From NCBI RefSeq assembly GCF_002878395.1, contig NW_025892535.1:39838-103837 (forward strand): DNA of 64,000 nucleotides, written 5' to 3'. Under the pieces are notes generated by a model. The model saw nothing but the letters and a program-made list of their open reading frames with translations. It was not told the DNA's origin and made no database searches. The translations under genes were made by a program, and so were the position numbers. The DNA comes from Capsicum annuum (Eukaryota; Streptophyta; Magnoliopsida; Solanales; Solanaceae). Shown here one piece after another: positions 25,210-38,590 of this stretch (its first letter is position 1; each line of letters begins with the position of its first letter).

Positions 25210-26814
25210 TGTAACGCCTCGATTTTCTAAATCGAAATGCTACATGGTGCTCATGACCCCAAAGGACTACAAGCTAACCCATGACCGATATCTATACTTG
25301 TAAACTACATAATATCTCATAAAATATTAAGAAACATGAATTGTAACGCCATAAGGTTCAATACTAATACATATTTGAAAAATATGGTATAACAATGCCA
25401 AAAAGGAACATAAATAATAAAGTCTGAATATCTAATCTGACATCTAGTCTGAAAGCTTCTAACTGAACTGAATAAGGAGTTGATGGGACATGTCCCCAAC
25501 TAACTCCAACTACTGAAATAAAGTGAAAATTGAAATAGAAATGAAATCATCATGTCCTCGAAGAATGAGGACTCACGTCTAACTCTAAATGCTGATCTTG
25601 GAATCTACTGCTGATTTGGAGCTCATGCCTCTGAACGTATGGTGTAACATAAAAGAAAGCACTATAGCGCAAATGCATCAGTACGTCTGAATGTACTGAG
25701 TATACGAGTGAGGTAGGCTAAATGCAAAGGGTTAAATGCATAGATAATACTGACCGATATTAACGTGAGAGTACATACATGCATACGTAACTGTGACTGA
25801 ACTCGTGGAGATACGGACTACTGAGTCTGAATACTGATAACATGAGTGTACTGATAATAAGATTCTGAAAGACTGAGTTTACTGATATTGATAGGTAAAT
25901 CACTAATAAGTGATGGATCTGATACTATATTACGGATATACTAAGAGACTAATATTGTATTACTGATAAATGAATGATTGTTTCTGATAGTTCGAATTTT
26001 GAAGAACTAGTCTGATTGACTGTATCTGACAGTCCTGAAGCTGAGTAATGATAGAATGAGTTCTAAAAACTTTTATGATTGATAGCATAAGTGATTGTAT
26101 CTGACAATCCATAAATCTAAAGAAAACTATATGAGTTCAATTCTATTTCTGAGTTGACTGTATCTAACAGTCCTGATATACTAAAATCTGAAGAATTATC
26201 TAAGTTCTTTACTGAGACTGGGTAGCTATAGCTGATAGTCCTAAAATCTGTAACTGAAATTGTGGGAAGTAGTTATCTAACCGACATGCCCCAAATACTC
26301 TATAATAACTAAGCTGGGGTCCAATCTCTGCCCCGACTGGAGGGGTGTCAATACTGCGCCACTGGTAAGAACAGCTGTGAGAACCCTATACTAGCAGATA
26401 CTCAATGAGAATGGTGGGAACCCTAAACTGATGGGTTAAGCAACCTTATCAACCCTAATCTGATGGGTTAAGATGTCTCAACCTACACTGGCTACGTAGT
26501 TCTGGAACACAAGGATGACTATTAAGAATCACACCCTAAACTGGTGGGTGAGTTCCCATCCTTGGGTTCGCTCGGTGCTAACTTCTACTACCATCTGAAG
26601 GAAACTGAACTAAATAACTAAGCTGAACTAAATAACTAAACTGAACTAATTAGCTGAACTTATACTGATTAACTGGACTGATACTAGTGGTATTATTTAG
26701 CAGAGCTAAACTAAGTTTACTGGATTCCAATGACTGGTGGAATGTACTGAGTTTTGAGGACTGGTTGAGATTACTGAAGTTACTGAGATTGACTGTGAAT
26801 ACTGAGGTTGCTGA

Positions 26815-26905
26815 GGTTACTGAGCACTGAGAATACTGAGATTACTAGACTACTCAGATTACTGAGATTTCTAGACTACTGAGATTACTGAGATTTTTGA
26901 GTTTT
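26815..26905. repeat. 26-bp minisatellite in left LTR of F
   Basis: Units of the kind TGGACTACTGAGATTACTGA plus GATTTC, here about two units and partial ones. The right LTR copy is longer. Confidence 0.7.
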
Positions 26906-27929
26906 CCTGAGTCACATGACTGACTGAATTCTATAGATCATGGCTTGACTGAGAGTATTATGAAAACATGACATGGATCTAGACACACAGCTATATTTTT
27001 TGGGTACAAGTACCCCCAGGACTCGATGGAAGGAAACTGACACAACTTGAATTTCTTGAGTACACGACCATCAATAACAATTCATAATACATGAGTGGCG
27101 GATTTCATGAAGTACATGGTCATCATAATATCTATCATGAATAGGAATGCTTATAATCAATTCATAAATCTCATATTCTAATATCATGGGCATTCCGACA
27201 ACATATACTATTCATAGCAAGGGCATGGAAACCATTCAAGCATAAGGGAACGGCAACATGTAACATTTAGTTCATATTGTTATGATTTGGGGATATTAAA
27301 CTTCATTTATTTATTCAACATCTCAAACATGGTAGGAAAAGCATGAATATAATTCGCATACATAATTCATATTTTCATCATCATACATGCTTCATGCCAC
27401 TACCATAAGAATACATAATTAGCATGGAAATTCATATTGAAGTGTATAGCTAACATGGACTTGTCATGTGAATATCATGGAATCATGTAAATAGGAATTT
27501 CTAGCATCCTAGGCATTTTATCAAACACTTTGCATGCATTCTTTAAGGCATAGGTGGATTTTATACTTGCATTATATTAAACCATCCAAAGTTCATGATT
27601 TTCAACCAAAAACCATATATATTTCATGAAAACATCCTTAGATATCATCTTGAAACTTAAACACCATCATCAACATGTACATATTCATATCACCAAAAAA
27701 AGTTTACAAAACAACATTTAAAAGCTTGATTCTTGAGCTCTATGAACGAATTGAATCCATAGATGAACACTACGCATACCTTGGAAGGGAGGTTCTTGAT
27801 GATTGATGGAGGAATTTCCTTGAAATTGGATCTTCAAGCTTAATTATGCAACCCTAGTTGTTTTTCTCCTATGGTGCTCTTGGATGATGAGCTTTGAGAT
27901 GTTAATAGGGTTGTAATGTGTTTAGAAGC

Positions 27930-27938
27930 TATATATTT
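27930..27938 (-). promoter_or_regulatory. TATA box in left LTR of F
   Basis: Minus strand AAATATATA followed by GCTTC, about 540 bp from the element's LTR start; repeated in the right LTR at 34026-34035 (one base changed beside it). Confidence 0.55.
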
Positions 27939-28030
27939 TGTAGGTTTAAGTCTAGGGACGTGTAAGTAGTGTTAAAAGACTTAATTGCCCTCAAAATAAC
28001 TCAAAACGGAGTATTTTTGGCATTGGAACT

Positions 28031-28095
28031 GACTTAGGCGGTGCCTAACCAATCGCCTAAGTTTGGTTGGGCGGCGCCTAACCAATCGCCTATCA
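28031..28095 (-). repeat. GC-rich inverted-repeat block in left LTR of F
   Basis: ACTTAGGCG (28032-28040) and CGCCTAAGT (28054-28062) are perfect 9-bp inverted arms. A second unit GGCGGCGCCTAACC follows. Nearly the same text forms the tandem array in H. Confidence 0.75.
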
Positions 28096-28730
28096 TTACT
28101 ATCTCTCACAAAAATGGGCATAACTTTTTGCTCAGGTATTGGATTAAGGCGAAATTAGTATCGTTGGAAAGCTAATTCAATTATCTACAATTTTGTGAGT
28201 ATAAATATGCAGAAATACCACATTAAAATCGAGTTATACTTATTCAAAGATGACCCTTGTAAAATCAAACACTAAAATTTGATGGATTCAAAAACTCTTA
28301 GCTTGTATTACCTTAAGTGACTCATATGAACATGCTTAATGTGTCATAAGCTATCTTATATCTAGGATACTCATTGTAAGTCATGCACTAAAATTCTAAT
28401 TACAATATAGGAGGTTTCATACGTAGGAAAAATGGTTTATATCCTTGCTTAGAAACATATGATGTATTACAATATCTCCCCCTTAGGAACATTCATCCTC
28501 GAATGAAAATTAACTGAAGCGGGAGAGATGATAAGATGAAGTACATACAAGATATTCACTACTGAAACATGGGTTCATGACTGGCATGACTGAAAGCTGA
28601 GCACAACATACTGAATATGCATATCTTATGCATGGGAAGCTGATTCATGAATATAAGACTGAGGATTCTAGTAAAGTAAGTTTTCTCAAAATGAGAATGC
28701 ATATCTGATGCACAACTGAAAGGTTGAATC

Positions 28731-28749
28731 CATGCATATCTGATGCATG
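28731..28749. repeat. Hairpin motif, copy with CATGCA/TGCATG arms
   Basis: CATGCA-TATCTGA-TGCATG, perfect 6-bp arms and 7-base loop. Partial copies at about 28617-28634 and 28697-28712. Confidence 0.6.
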
Positions 28750-28804
28750 ATTATATGACTAACATGATACGTGAATGCATGACTGAAAGTACTGATGAGC
28801 TGAT

Positions 28805-28823
28805 CACGCATATCTGATGCGTG
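28805..28823. repeat. Hairpin motif, copy with CACGCA/TGCGTG arms
   Basis: Same loop as the neighbour at 28731, but both arms have changed together (T to C and A to G), so pairing is kept. Confidence 0.6.
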
Positions 28824-31302
28824 AATTCATGACTAAACTTACTCATGAACATGCAATGGTAAAGGCATCAAGTTTGAACTGAAAACTAAGCATGGAACTA
28901 AATACCAAGTTTGGTACTGAAATATGAACATGAGAACGAGTAATTTTAAGGAAAATTGTTACCTTGAACTGATAATACCGATAAGTTTGAGATTAATTAC
29001 TCCATATGCATGATCGGAAACATGAGAACATAAATAAGGCTGGGACGTGGTAGATATACTAAATATCATGATCTGAACTAAATCTTGAAAACATGGCATA
29101 CGACTAAACTTAAAGTTTGAGGGTTAACTTATGAGTACCCCTTCTCCAAACTGGATTCATCAAAAGAAAATAGAGCAGCATGTTTATGTCATGAAAGTTT
29201 GGGGGAATGATGTATCTTCCCCTTGGGACACTATATCCCTTAAAGAATACTGACTTGGATGAGCTACCGAGGGAAATTGAGGCGATGTTCAAAACACCTA
29301 GGAACTAAGTCATGACTGAATAACTAGGATCTGAAACTGAGACATGATACATAAACTGAGCTAAACATGAGTGTATAAATACAACTTATCTAATTAACTG
29401 AATAACTGATAGCTGAATACTGGATCTACAAAGCTAAACTGTACTTAGTCTAAATAGCTGGGCTGAGATTTTTGAGTTTTATGCATAGGAGATAAGGACT
29501 AACTGACTAGAATGAGGTATCTGAGCATTGATTCATGAAGTCTGTATTATTTTCGAATGTGAGACTAAGCGTACGACATGGATCTGAGGTATTCTATAAA
29601 CTGGGGTACTGAAACACTGATAACTGAGTACTAACAACCTGAATGCTATGGTCAAGCATGTCTGGAACTGAATTGAGTTTCAAATCTAGTTACTAAACTG
29701 AAGATGATGTTATAACTAAGCCTATAGCTAGTACAGAAGTACTGAATTCAAGGAATGAACACTAATTACTGAGTGTTGGTTACTGAAACTATAATTGAGT
29801 TGGCAACTGAGTTTTTAATGGCTACATTATGGGGACTGACATAAGTCAAGGATCTAAATGTACACTTACACTTTGTACTTTCCCAACTTCTAAATACGAC
29901 CCCTTGCTAGACGTTTACTTGCACATTTATCATAACATTCAATCCTATCTTCACAACTACACCCTCGTGCAAAGTAAGCATGCAACAATATTCTCTTATC
30001 TAAACAAATGCTCATCACTACACTATTCCATAAGGAGAGCTAACTGGAAGAGTAAATTAAGAGGACCTGAAACATGAATAGATACAAACTAAACTTGGCA
30101 CATGACTGAAACTTGAGGAATAAAATATCAATAGTTTGGATTTACCAATAAGGTCTGAACTGAGGATATACATAACATAGTCTAAATGTATCTGATCTGT
30201 AGGGGCATAGCATGAGTCATGGAAGCTAAGTATACTGGAAAGCATGATATGCGTACATGATTCATGAGCTACATGACCTGAGTCTAGAGTTTTCTGTACT
30301 TGTGGGACATGATTCGACTACTGAGGGAGCTAGAATTGAACCCCTTATACTAGGAACTGAAGGCGCATATAATCTCATGGAAAGTGTGTGAAAATAGATT
30401 GTTCTCATGGAACATGACTCATACTGCAGAGTAAAAGGGACTCCTTATGGTGGAAATTGAATTCATACATGATCATGGAAAAAGAGATACATGAGCATGG
30501 CTCATGACCATAGAGTTGATATGTAATACCTGAGTGGATTTCGTGATAGCTGAAGTGAAAAACTCTGCACTGAGATAAGAATGGGTCTGGAATCGTCTTC
30601 CCTTACTACTTTCTATACATACTGGCTCTACTACTAAAATATGAGGGCCTAGCTTAGGTACTTGATCTACCATCACATACCTACATTATGTTCAACACAT
30701 GTCTGTCTTACTAAACACATCATCTGATTCTGTTTCCTCATACTGCTAATATCACATTCACACCTTCATGCTTAATTTTGAGTCAATAAACTTAAGTGTT
30801 TAGCTCGTACTGTTCAAGCCTACTGATCTAATCCCCATGAATACATAATATGATCAAATAGAATAATACTATCCCAACTCTACTACTGCTAAACTTTTGG
30901 GTTCAAGAATGAGTTCTCATGATCATAAATAAAATTTGTACGACCTTGGAACAATAATGAACTGATGGGATACTCTTTGAGTCTATTGCTAATCTTATAG
31001 CTAACTGTAGGGACTGTCTGAGAAAGCCCTATCTTTAGGACTTTGAACTTCACTATTTCTATTACCTTGAAAGTAAGGTAAAGTGAACATGAGGGGTGCA
31101 TGATATGAATTTACATGGTTTCCTTAAAGAAACTTACTATAGCACGATCTTGAGACATGAAAGAAGGGAAACTGTTCCTAAAACATCTCATAGCCTCTTG
31201 CACATAAGTGTGGTGCACAACACGCTCATGTACTAGACTCTACTTGATGCAGCTTTCAGACTTCCTAGGACACTGTTGAACCTTAGGCTCTAATACCAAG
31301 TT

Positions 31303-34300
31303 TGTAACACCCCAATTTGCTGAGCCGAAATGCTACACGGTGCTCATGACCCCAAAGAACTACAAGCTAATCCATGACTAATATCTATACCAGTAAACTG
31401 CATAATATCTCATAAAATATATGGAAACATGAGCTGTAAGGCCATAAGGTTCAATACTAATACATGTTTGAAAAATATAGTATAATAATACCAAAAAGGA
31501 ACATAAATACTAAAGTCTAAACATCTAATCTGACATCTGTCCAAAAGCCTCTAACTGAACTGAATAAGGAGTTGATGAGACATGTCCCCAACTAACTCCA
31601 ACTACTAAAATAAAGTGAAAACTGAAATAGAAATGAAATCATAATATCCTCGAAGGATGAGGACTCACGTCTAACTCTGATTGCTAATCTTGGAATCTAC
31701 TGCTGATTTGGAGCTCATGCCTCTGAACCTATGGTGTAACATAAGAGAAAGCACCATAGCGCAAATGCGTCAGTACGTCTGAATGTACTGAGTATACGAG
31801 TGAGGTAGGCTAAATGCAAAGGGTTATATGCATGGATAATACTGACTGATATGAATGTGAGACTACTGAGTCTGAATATTGATAACATGAGTGTACTGAT
31901 AATGAGATTCTAAAAGACTAAGTTTACTGATATTGATATGTAAATCACTAATAAGTGATGGATCTGATACTATATTACTGATATACTAAGAGACTAATAT
32001 TGCATTACTGATAAATAAATAATTGTTTCTGACAGTTCAAATTATAAAGAACTGGTCTGATTGACTGTATCTGACAGTCCTAAAGATGAATACTGATAGA
32101 ATGAGTTCTGATAACTTTTGTGATTGATAGCATAAGTGACTATATCTGACAGTCCATAAATCTGAAGAAAATTATCTGAATTCAATTTTATTTCTGAGTT
32201 GACTATATCTGACAGTCCTGATATACTAAAATCTGAAGAACTATCTGAGTTCTTTATTGAGACTAGGTAGCTATAGCTGACAGTCCTAAAAATTGTAACT
32301 GAAACTATGGGAAGAAGTTATCTAACCGACATGTCCCAAATACTCTATAATAACTAAGCTGGGGTCCAATCTCTGCCCGACTGGAGGGGTATCAATACCA
32401 CGCCACTGGTAAGGACAGCTATGAGAACCCTATACTGGCAGGTACACAATAAAAATGGTGGGAACCCTAAACTAACGAGTTAATCCACCTCATCAACCCT
32501 AATTTGACGGGTAAAGATGTCTCAACCTACGCTGGCTATGTAGTTCTGAAACACAAGGATGACTACTAAGAATCAAACCCTGAACTGGCGGGTGAGTTCC
32601 CATCCTTGGGTTCACTCGGTGCTAACTTCTACTACCATCTGAAGGACACTGAACTGAATAACTAAGCTGAACTAAATAACTGAACTGAACTGATTAGCTG
32701 AACTTATACTGATTAACTAGACTGATACTAGTGGTATTGTTTAGCAGAGCTAAACTAAGTTTACTGGATTCCAATGACTGATGGAATGTACTAAGTTTTG
32801 AGGACTGGTTGAGAGTATTGAAGTTACTGAGATTGATTATGAATACTGAGGTTGCTGAGGTTATTGAGCACTGAGATTACTACGATTACTAGACTACTGA
32901 AATTACTGAGATTTCTGGACTACTGAGATTACTGAGATTTCTGGACTACTGAGATTACTAAGATTTTTGAACTACTGAGATTATTGAGATTTTTGAGTTT
33001 TCCTGAGTCACATGACTGACTGAATTCTATAGATCATGGCTTGACTGAGAATATCATGAAAACATGACATCACTCTAGGCACACAGCTATATTTTTTGGG
33101 TACAAGTACCCCCAGGACTCGATGGAAGGAAACTGACACAACTTGAATTTCTTGAGTACACGACCATCAATAACAATCCATTATACATGAGTGGGGGATT
33201 TCATGAAGTACATGGTCATCATAATATCTATCATGAATAGGAATGCTTATAATCAAGTCATAAATGTCATATTCTAATATCATGGGCATTCCAACAACAT
33301 ATACTATTCATAGCAAGGGCATGGAAACCATTCAAGCATAAGGGAATGGCAACATGTAACATTTAGTTCATATTGTAATGATTTGGGGATATTAAACTTC
33401 ATGTATTTATTCAACATCTCAAACATGGTAGGAAAAGCATGAATATAATTTGCATACATAATTCATAGCTTCATCATCATACATGTTTCATGCCACTACC
33501 ATAAGAATACATAATTAGCATGGAAATTCATATTGAGGTGTATAGCTAACATGGACTTGTCATGTGAATATCATGGAATCATGTAAATAGGAATTTCTAG
33601 CATCCTATTCATTTTATCAAACACCTTGCATGCATTCTTTAAGGCATAGGTGTATTTTATACTTGCATTATATTAAACCACCCAAAGTTTATGATTTTCA
33701 ACCAACAACTACATATATTTGATGAAAACATCCTTAGATATCATATTGAAACTTAAACATCCATCATCAACATGTACATAATCATATCACCACAAAACGT
33801 TTACAAAACAACATTTAAAAGCATGATTCTTGAGCTCTATGAACGAATTGAATCCATAGATGAACACTACGCATACCTTGGAAGGGAGGTTCTTGATGAT
33901 TGACGGAGGAATTTTCTTGAAATTGGATCTTCAAGCTTAATTATGCAACCCTAGTTGTTTTTCTCCTATGGTGCTCTTGGATGATGAGCTTTGAGATGTT
34001 TATAGGGTTGTAATGTGTTTAGAAGCTATATATTTCGTAGGGTTAAGTCTAGGGACGTGTAAGGAGTGTTAAAAGACTTAATTACCCTCAAAATAACTCA
34101 AAACGGAGTGTTTTTGGCGTTGGAACTGACTTAGGCTGCCTCTAACCAATCACCTAAGTTTGGTTGGGCGGCGCCTAGCCAATCGCCTATCCTTACTGTC
34201 TCTCACGAAAATAGGCATAACTTTTCGATCGAATATTAAATTAAGACGAAATTGGTATCTTTGGAAAGCTAATTCAATTATCTACAATTTGGTGGGTAGA

Positions 34301-34568
34301 AATATGTAGAAATACCATATTAACATCGAGTTATACTCATTCAAAGATGACCCTTGCAAAATCAAACACTAAAACTTGATGGATTCAAAAACTCTAAGCT
34401 TGTATTACCTTAAGTGACTCATATGAACATGCTTAATGTATCATAAGTTATCTTATCACTAGGATACTCATTGTAAGTCATGCACTAAAATACTACTCAC
34501 AGGATAGGAGGTTTCTTACATAGGAAAAATGGTTCGTCTCCTAGGTTAGAAACATACGAGGTATTACA
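31303..34568 (-). repeat. Right LTR of F (element 5' LTR)
   Basis: TGTAACACCCC to GTATTACA. Same layout as the left LTR; the GC-rich block is at 34128-34190 and more decayed, the minisatellite at about 32865-32998 is longer, and TATA is at 34026-34035. A segment of about 60 bp near left-LTR base 25765 is absent here. Confidence 0.93.
32865..32998. repeat. 26-bp minisatellite in right LTR of F
   Basis: About four units of the CTACTGAGATTACTGAGATT type, roughly twice the length of the array in the left LTR of the same element. Confidence 0.7.
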
Positions 34569-34746
34569 TTAACACACCGTGAACTTAAACCCCCATCTTT
34601 CGGAAATAGTAAACTACCAGTAAATCTTTCATAAATAAATCGAAGTTTACACCCTATTCCCTATGGGATTCGACCCCAACCTAGTTGGGTTTTATATTTA
34701 CAACGATCACTTACACCCATTCAAGAGTGTAATTTGAGCGTTATCA
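34569..34746 (+). repeat. 3' LTR remnant of E
   Basis: Matches 23186-23363 of the 5' LTR and ends GTTATCA before TSD CTCAT. Begins with TTAAC, the right TSD of F. Confidence 0.9.
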
Positions 34747-35025
34747 CTCATCTAAATAAATTTGCGAGTCCTCACCTGCCTTTGACCCAAAGAACTCTAG
34801 CGGACTCATTATCATGAAGTCTTGGATTCTAGCTACTACTAAATCACCATTCTGCTGAAGTGGGATAGCCGCCTGATGGTTGCCCTTAACATTAGCAGTC
34901 AATTCCTGGGCCAACTCCTGAAAGACATCCCAAAATTAAGCATGGGACACATTCTCATTCAGGGGCTCAGCAGGCTGGGGTGGCTGGTAACTATTTTTTC
35001 GGGCATTAGCTTGAGGAGGTGGCAT
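34747..35025 (-). pseudogene. Gag of C, N-terminal part (split by E)
   Basis: ATG at 35025-35023 reads MPPPQANARK. One stop after about 30 codons, otherwise open to SPLEFFGSKAGEDSQIYLDE at the insertion point. Continues in frame at 21860, where the next residues are VKKITQ-like. This frame agreement supports the E boundaries. Confidence 0.88.
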
Positions 35026-35235
35026 ATTCAAATTTCACATAAAAACATAAGCTAAAAGCAGATAGACATATTGTAAGCCCGATAGATCATGAAAGAAAGA
35101 GGGGATTTCCTAAGAATGTCTCGTAGCCACTTCCTCATAAATGTGGATGCTTCACACCCATGATAAATACTCTATGTAACATGGCTTATCTAACTCCCTT
35201 GGACTTTTATAAACCTTAGGATCTAACACCAAGTT
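35026..35235 (-). other. Leader and primer-binding site of C
   Basis: Primer site 35220-35231, minus strand TGGTGTTAGATC, a decayed initiator-Met site. A pyrimidine tract CCCCTCTTTCTTTCA occurs at about 35088-35103, but the following bases are TG, not an AG acceptor. Confidence 0.7.
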
Positions 35236-37366
35236 TGTAAGTCCCCAAAACCTAGTCCCGAGATGTCACACAGTGCTCAAAACTATGAGTAGCGTTAAAC
35301 TAACCCTATCTGCCTTCTACTAAGTATGAATCTCATAACAATAGAATTTAGAAATAATATCAAAACTAGAATGCAGAAAATCTATCTGAATAATCAATAT
35401 TGAATATTCTGAAAATGTATCTAGCATTCAGACAAGCCTCTACTAATAATAACTAGAGAGTCACTGGGACAACCTCCAGCTAACTCAAACTGTCTGAAAT
35501 ACTAAATCATCTATACTAAAAAGCTAAAAGGAAATGGAATGACTGAGTCCCTAAACTATGAGGACTCACCAACTATCGGGATGCAGGAAGAGATGCTCGA
35601 AATCACTCATACTACTGTAACTGAGCACCTGAACCTACATTATAAGCTAATGTAGCACATAGACATATATGTGGATTAGTACTTTGAGGGTGTACTGAGT
35701 ATATGGGGTGAATGCATAATTAAAACAATATCTAAACATCATCATAATTTGTAAAATAATGCATGCTAAATGAAGATGAATCACATAAGCTGGAATATTT
35801 GAAAACTATAAATCATAATCAAGAATGGAAAAGCATGTTGCATAAATCTAGTGAGTCATAACATTTAGTTCTAAAAGTTGTACTAGTGTTCTTCCTATAA
35901 GTCATGATATCAAAGTGTAGAAAGGACTCACTTTAATATCTGAAATCTGAAAATCTAAAATCTCATAGCTAATATTTTTTGTATAATAATGTCTGAATAA
36001 AGTTGTGAGCCTTTACACCTAATTTTTAAAAGCTTTTCTATTAGGATTATTCTATTCTAAAATCTGTAGTTTGTAATCTGTAGGGAAATTGTTTTAAAAC
36101 TATTCTGTAAAGCTTTTCTATAAGGGAAAATTCTTTTAAAAGCTTTTCTATTGTTCTTTACTAGTAAGGAGGTTCTCTTAACCAACATAAATCATGTGAG
36201 CTATCATGGAGTCCAATGTCTCGTTCCCTTATGGGAAAACCTCACGTTGAGAAGAGGTATCATACTCTTTCCAAGGAGTATCACCTAATCTAAGTGATCA
36301 AATCTGTATTTTTCATCCATATAGAAATGGGAATAATCTAATAATCTAAACCTATGGTGGCTCATAGTTCTAGGGCATGAGAACATACCCAACTCGGTAC
36401 TAAATACTACTCCTTTTAATCTGTATGCTAATTCTGTTGGAAATCCACTTTTAAAATCTAGTATAATTTCTACAAAATCCAACTGTATAATTGCTAAGTT
36501 AACTGAAATCTGAGACTGTAAAGTGGATTTTATATCTAAGCAGAGATCAAAAGATCAAATCTTCATCAAAATTTGAAAATAATCTAGCCATAGGGTGCTT
36601 ATAGCACAATCGAACTTGAAATAGCAATACTTCAAATTATTGCTAATGACCCATACTTCAAAGTCATGTCAAAATATCATAATATTCATGCTTGATAATG
36701 TATATATTGGTATTTTAATTCAAAATCTGGAATTTACTAAAATACATATGATATACGAAAATAAACATGCAATTCAACTTCTAATTCACTTGATATCTCA
36801 TAATCTTGCAAATGACAATGATTGGTATGAATCCTAATTTGAAATTCATGTAAAATCATGTGAATTTATAATTAAAAACTAGATTTGGGAACAAGAATGA
36901 AAGAATATCCTTGTTCATAAAACCCCACATATCTTAATTAATGTAATTTCTAAGAAAGCTTGAACTTGAATCCTTATTTAAGCTTTTGAAGATAAACTCT
37001 TGAAGTTCTTGAATTGGGAACCCTTAATCTTGAGCTATCTTGGGAGAATAATGGAGGAAATTGGATTTATTGGAGAGAAGTTGTGAGATTTAGGGTTTTC
37101 TTTTAGAGAGAATTGATGAAAAATGGGTATCAAGTGCTTAGAATAGGTTTAATTCCTTGTTTTTGATGAATTGGAGACTTGGAATTTGATCAAATTGCCC
37201 TATTTAAAATTTTAATCAGAACTAGAAAAGATAATTTTTTCCCGATTTATCATGCCACCGCGACGCGCCACTATCATGGTGCCTCACCGAAAAAGGGACG
37301 ACTATCATTTGGCCCATCAACACGATGTGGTGAAATTTTGTTGGGAAACTATAAAAGGGACGAGTC
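35236..37366 (-). repeat. Right LTR of C (element 5' LTR), first part
   Basis: TGTAAGTCCCC onward, aligned with 1-2041 of the window. Ends at TSD GAGTC (37362-37366) where D is inserted, inside the GC-rich block. Confidence 0.92.
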
Positions 37367-38590
37367 TGTAATGCCCCGATTTTCTATAACCGGAATATTA
37401 CATGGTGGTTATGATCCCAAAGGACAACAAGCTAACCCTTTTCTGGTACCTATACTGAGCACTGTATAATATAATGAAATACATGTAGAAAACTGGCAAA
37501 AACTTACTCTGGATCTCGTGCTTCTGAACCTATGGTATAAGATACCATAGTGCAAGAGAAAAGTATGTGTCAGTACTTTGAATATACTGGTATGCTAGAT
37601 GAGGTAAGGCTAAATGCAAGGTCTTATGCGTGAACAATACTGACTAGACAATCTAAGTATGTTGAATGAGAATACATGCATGAATGCATAAACTATCACT
37701 GAAATCATAATAACACAGAATACTAACTTCTGAATACTGGTTTCTGAATACTAACTTACTGATATCTATGTCTACTAGTACTGATATTTGAGTTCACTGA
37801 CTCTGGGATACTGAACAACTGAGTCTACTCATAATAATAATGATTGATTATATCTGAGATCAAGCCTATCTAGTGGGTGACCTCTGATTCTACTATGATG
37901 ATGATGGTTTATATCTAAGATCAGGCCTATCTAGCGGGTAATCTCTGAATTTACAAATTGTCATAATGATTGACTGAGTTTAAGATAAAGCCTATCTAGT
38001 GGGTGATCTCTGAATCTGAGGAACTATCAAAGTTCCTCACTGAGTTGTGTGACCGTATCTAATGGTCCTAAATCTGAAGAACTATCTGAGTTCTTAACTA
38101 AAATTGAATCTGAAGTTGAAACTCTGGAAGTTCTCACTTAACCGACATGCCCTGATCTAAACTAGTGGGGTCCAACCAGTAACCCCAGCTAGAAGGGTGT
38201 CAGTACCGTGCCACGGGTAAAGACACTACTATGGTTAAGCCTCTCTAACAGGTGACCCTAAATAGTAAGTTAAGCCTAAGGTATCGGGTGACTCCTAGAA
38301 GGTAGTCAAGCCTTAATCTAACGGGTGACTCCTAGTCCTGTGCTGTCTACACAGTTCTAGAGTTCAAGGACTGATGCTAACGACTCTGCCTCTCTAATGG
38401 GGATGCCGTCGTCCCTAAACTCGCTCGGTGCTAGTTCCTACTCCCAACTGAAAGAAACTGAACTACTTCTTAAACTGTATTAGACTGAGCTAAATCTGTT
38501 ACTGATCATCTTACTTGACTAGTCTGATGAGTTCACTTGATTCCATTGTCTTATGGAACACTTCAAAATTCTACTTTCTATCTGAATACT

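Larger units (their letters stand above)
25210..28471 (-). repeat. Left LTR of F
   Basis: TGTAACGCC to GTATTACA. Minus-strand order: head, conserved ATTGGAAAG-like block (28137-28196), GC-rich block (28031-28095), TATA (27930-27938), leader, CCAAG/GTATGC donor-like site (exon side ends 27780), then a long AT-rich part with CTGA-rich text and a 26-bp minisatellite (26815-26905). Confidence 0.93.
28472..31302 (-). other. Non-coding interior of F
   Basis: Polypurine tract at 28472-28484, primer site at 31287-31298 (minus strand TGGTATTAGAGC). The 200 bp inside the primer site match the 5' leader of B and G in layout. Repeated hairpins CATGCA-N7-TGCATG lie at 28617-28823. The open frames here are short (under 110 codons) and resemble nothing I know. 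Confidence 0.8.
25210..34568 (-). mobile_element. Element F: large non-coding LTR element (LARD-like) inserted in E
   Basis: TSD TTAAC at 25205-25209 and 34569-34573. LTRs are 3262 and 3266 bp and collinear throughout, interior 2831 bp. An initiator-Met primer site and G-rich polypurine tract place it with the Tekay-type elements. No gag or pol domain is detectable in the interior, so it depended on proteins from another element. Orientation is minus, as for B, C and G. Confidence 0.92.
21861..34746 (+). mobile_element. Element E: non-autonomous Athila/Tat-like element inserted in gag of C
   Basis: Plus-strand element with TSD CTCAT at 21856-21860 and 34747-34751. 5' LTR 1503 bp; the primer site is a decayed tRNA-Asp type. 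The interior carries only one ORF of unknown function plus an Athila/Tat-style 3' region. Most of its 3' LTR is missing: only the last about 178 bp (34569-34746) and about 18 bp left of F survive. F is inserted at 25209/34569. Confidence 0.9.

Noticed and set aside
28472..31302. Short open frames in the interior of F (up to 108 codons) considered as gag or pol relics
   Set aside because: None shows a zinc knuckle, protease, RT, RNase H or integrase motif on reading both strands.
37179..37469. Open frame of 96 codons spanning the C/D junction
   Set aside because: Runs from C's LTR into the solo LTR across a TSD; cannot be an ancestral gene.
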